Origin: Dehalobacter restrictus DSM 9455
GTDB lineage: Bacteria > Bacillota > Desulfitobacteriia > Desulfitobacteriales > Syntrophobotulaceae
Direction of reading: 5' to 3'
DNA length: 64,000 nucleotides
Assembly: GCF_000512895.1 (NCBI RefSeq)
Contig: NZ_CP007033.1
Span: 2,529,001-2,593,000 of the forward strand
This document shows positions 63,362 to 64,000 of the stretch, one piece after another. The notes under the pieces are model-generated. The model was not told the DNA's origin. It worked only from the letters and a program-made list of their open reading frames with translations, and did no database searches. Within the stretch, counting starts at the first letter, position 1. The number at the start of each line of letters is the position of its first letter. The position numbers were made by a program, and so were the translations under genes.

Positions 63362-64000
63362 ATGGATAATCCGATCACCGAACGCACACCGCTTGTCATA
63401 GCGGCTGAAATAAAGATGATAACCTACCAAACTAAAAAAATATTGCTTACCAGCGCCATTGAAATCGGCCGTCATTTGCAGGAAGCCAAGGCCATGCTCA
63501 AACACGGGGAATGGATTAAGTGGCTGGAAGAGTCTGTGAACTATTCTCGCCGAACTGCCTCCAGGCTGATAAAGCTCTACGAAGAGTATGGGCCTAGCTT
63601 CCCTGAAGGATCCGACAGCTCAAATGGGACACCAGTGTCCCATTTGACTTACATCCAGGCTCTCCTCTTACTGGGTTTACCGGCAGAGGAGCGGGAGGAA
63701 TTCATCACGCACAATGACGTCGGCAGTATGACGAAACAGGAGCTGCAGCAGGCTCTTAAGGACAGAGATCAGGCCAATCAAGCGAAGGAGCAGGCGCTTC
63801 AGGAGAATCAGCTACTTAAAAAAGGGCTGGAGACGATCGACAGCACAATTTCCGAATTAAAAAAGGAGCACGCTAAGGCTGCATCAAGGCCAACGAATCC
63901 AGAAAATGTCAATGCAGAAGCGCAATCTGCCAACAATGCCTCCTCTGCCGGTAACGACCCCTCTGCAACGACAGCCCCTTTTACCCATAACCTTAAAACC
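63362..64000 (+). CDS. DUF3102 family protein, cut by the window end
   Basis: 213 codons visible, no stop yet. The N-terminal ~90 residues match DUF3102 (EIGRHLQEAKAMLKHGEWIKWLEE), found in phage and accessory regions. Then a KEQALQENQLLKK coiled segment and an Ala/Asn/Ser-rich tail. Starts at ATG 63362 with an AAAGGG-type site. Confidence 0.7.
   Translation, partial: MDNPITERTPLVIAAEIKMITYQTKKILLTSAIEIGRHLQEAKAMLKHGEWIKWLEESVNYSRRTASRLIKLYEEYGPSFPEGSDSSNGTPVSHLTYIQALLLLGLPAEEREEFITHNDVGSMTKQELQQALKDRDQANQAKEQALQENQLLKKGLETIDSTISELKKEHAKAASRPTNPENVNAEAQSANNASSAGNDPSATTAPFTHNLKT

Noticed and set aside
1..64000. CRISPR arrays, rRNA genes or prophage
   Set aside because: No regularly spaced repeats, no rRNA segments and no cluster of phage structural genes were seen. 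The DUF3102 gene alone is not enough.

Overview
The window reads as the chromosome of a Gram-positive, spore-lineage anaerobe of the Clostridia, most likely Peptococcaceae/Desulfitobacteriaceae (Desulfitobacterium or Dehalobacter type). This is inferred from the Firmicutes set tig-clpX-lonB-lonA-engB, RNase J, the redox regulator Rex, a two-subunit Fe-S fumarase, several sporulation genes (spoIIR, a ytvI-like gene, an SleB-type hydrolase, GerMN and SPOR proteins, LonB), and a large corrinoid uptake and salvage operon behind a cobalamin riboswitch. No reductive dehalogenase is visible, so the genus stays an inference.

Layout. 0-10 kb: mostly minus-strand housekeeping (radC, maf, cimA, rex, a SPOR protein, folC, valS) with one plus-strand REC-GGDEF regulator. 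10-12.5 kb: an intergenic repeat pair, then RNase J with a very strong terminator. 12.5-17.2 kb: a lipid-linked sugar module (polytopic glycosyltransferase, GT2, EmrE-like protein), a TIGR04086-type protein and a Ca2+/cation exchanger. 17.3-31.3 kb: the protein quality-control block engB-lonA-lonB and clpX-tig, interrupted on the opposite strand by an SPFH/Arc-like pair and the riboswitch-controlled btuF-btuC-btuD-cbiZ operon.

31.5-39.5 kb is the accessory part: a glycolipid glycosyltransferase, tRNA-Leu and tRNA-Gln, an IclR regulator with two near-perfect IclR/KdgR-type operator palindromes in front of an unknown gene, a decayed Fn3 surface-protein remnant, and a selenium/sulfur mini-island (yedE, tusA/yedF, DUF3343, cysteine-desulfurase-like). 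The mini-island is bracketed by direct repeats that contain the 3' part of tRNA-His, next to the intact tRNA-His/Arg/Pro genes. It looks like an insertion at tRNA-His without an integrase.

39.5-64 kb: rdgB-rph, an O-methyltransferase, fumarase, MarR, GerMN and LytTR genes. An intact IS5-family element sits exactly at the stop codon of spoIIR. Then come a ZIP transporter, an SGNH hydrolase, a YlbF-family protein, two tandem paralogous membrane proteins of unknown function facing a Pro/Gln-rich protein, SleB and S41-protease genes (the protease lacks the usual catalytic Lys), a ytvI-like gene, an RND efflux operon with its TetR regulator, and a DUF3102 protein cut by the window edge.

No CRISPR array, rRNA or prophage was seen. 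The items most worth follow-up are the tRNA-His repeat island, the unknown paralog/PQ-rich locus, the IclR operator pair, the two-domain BtuD, and the 10-kb intergenic repeat.
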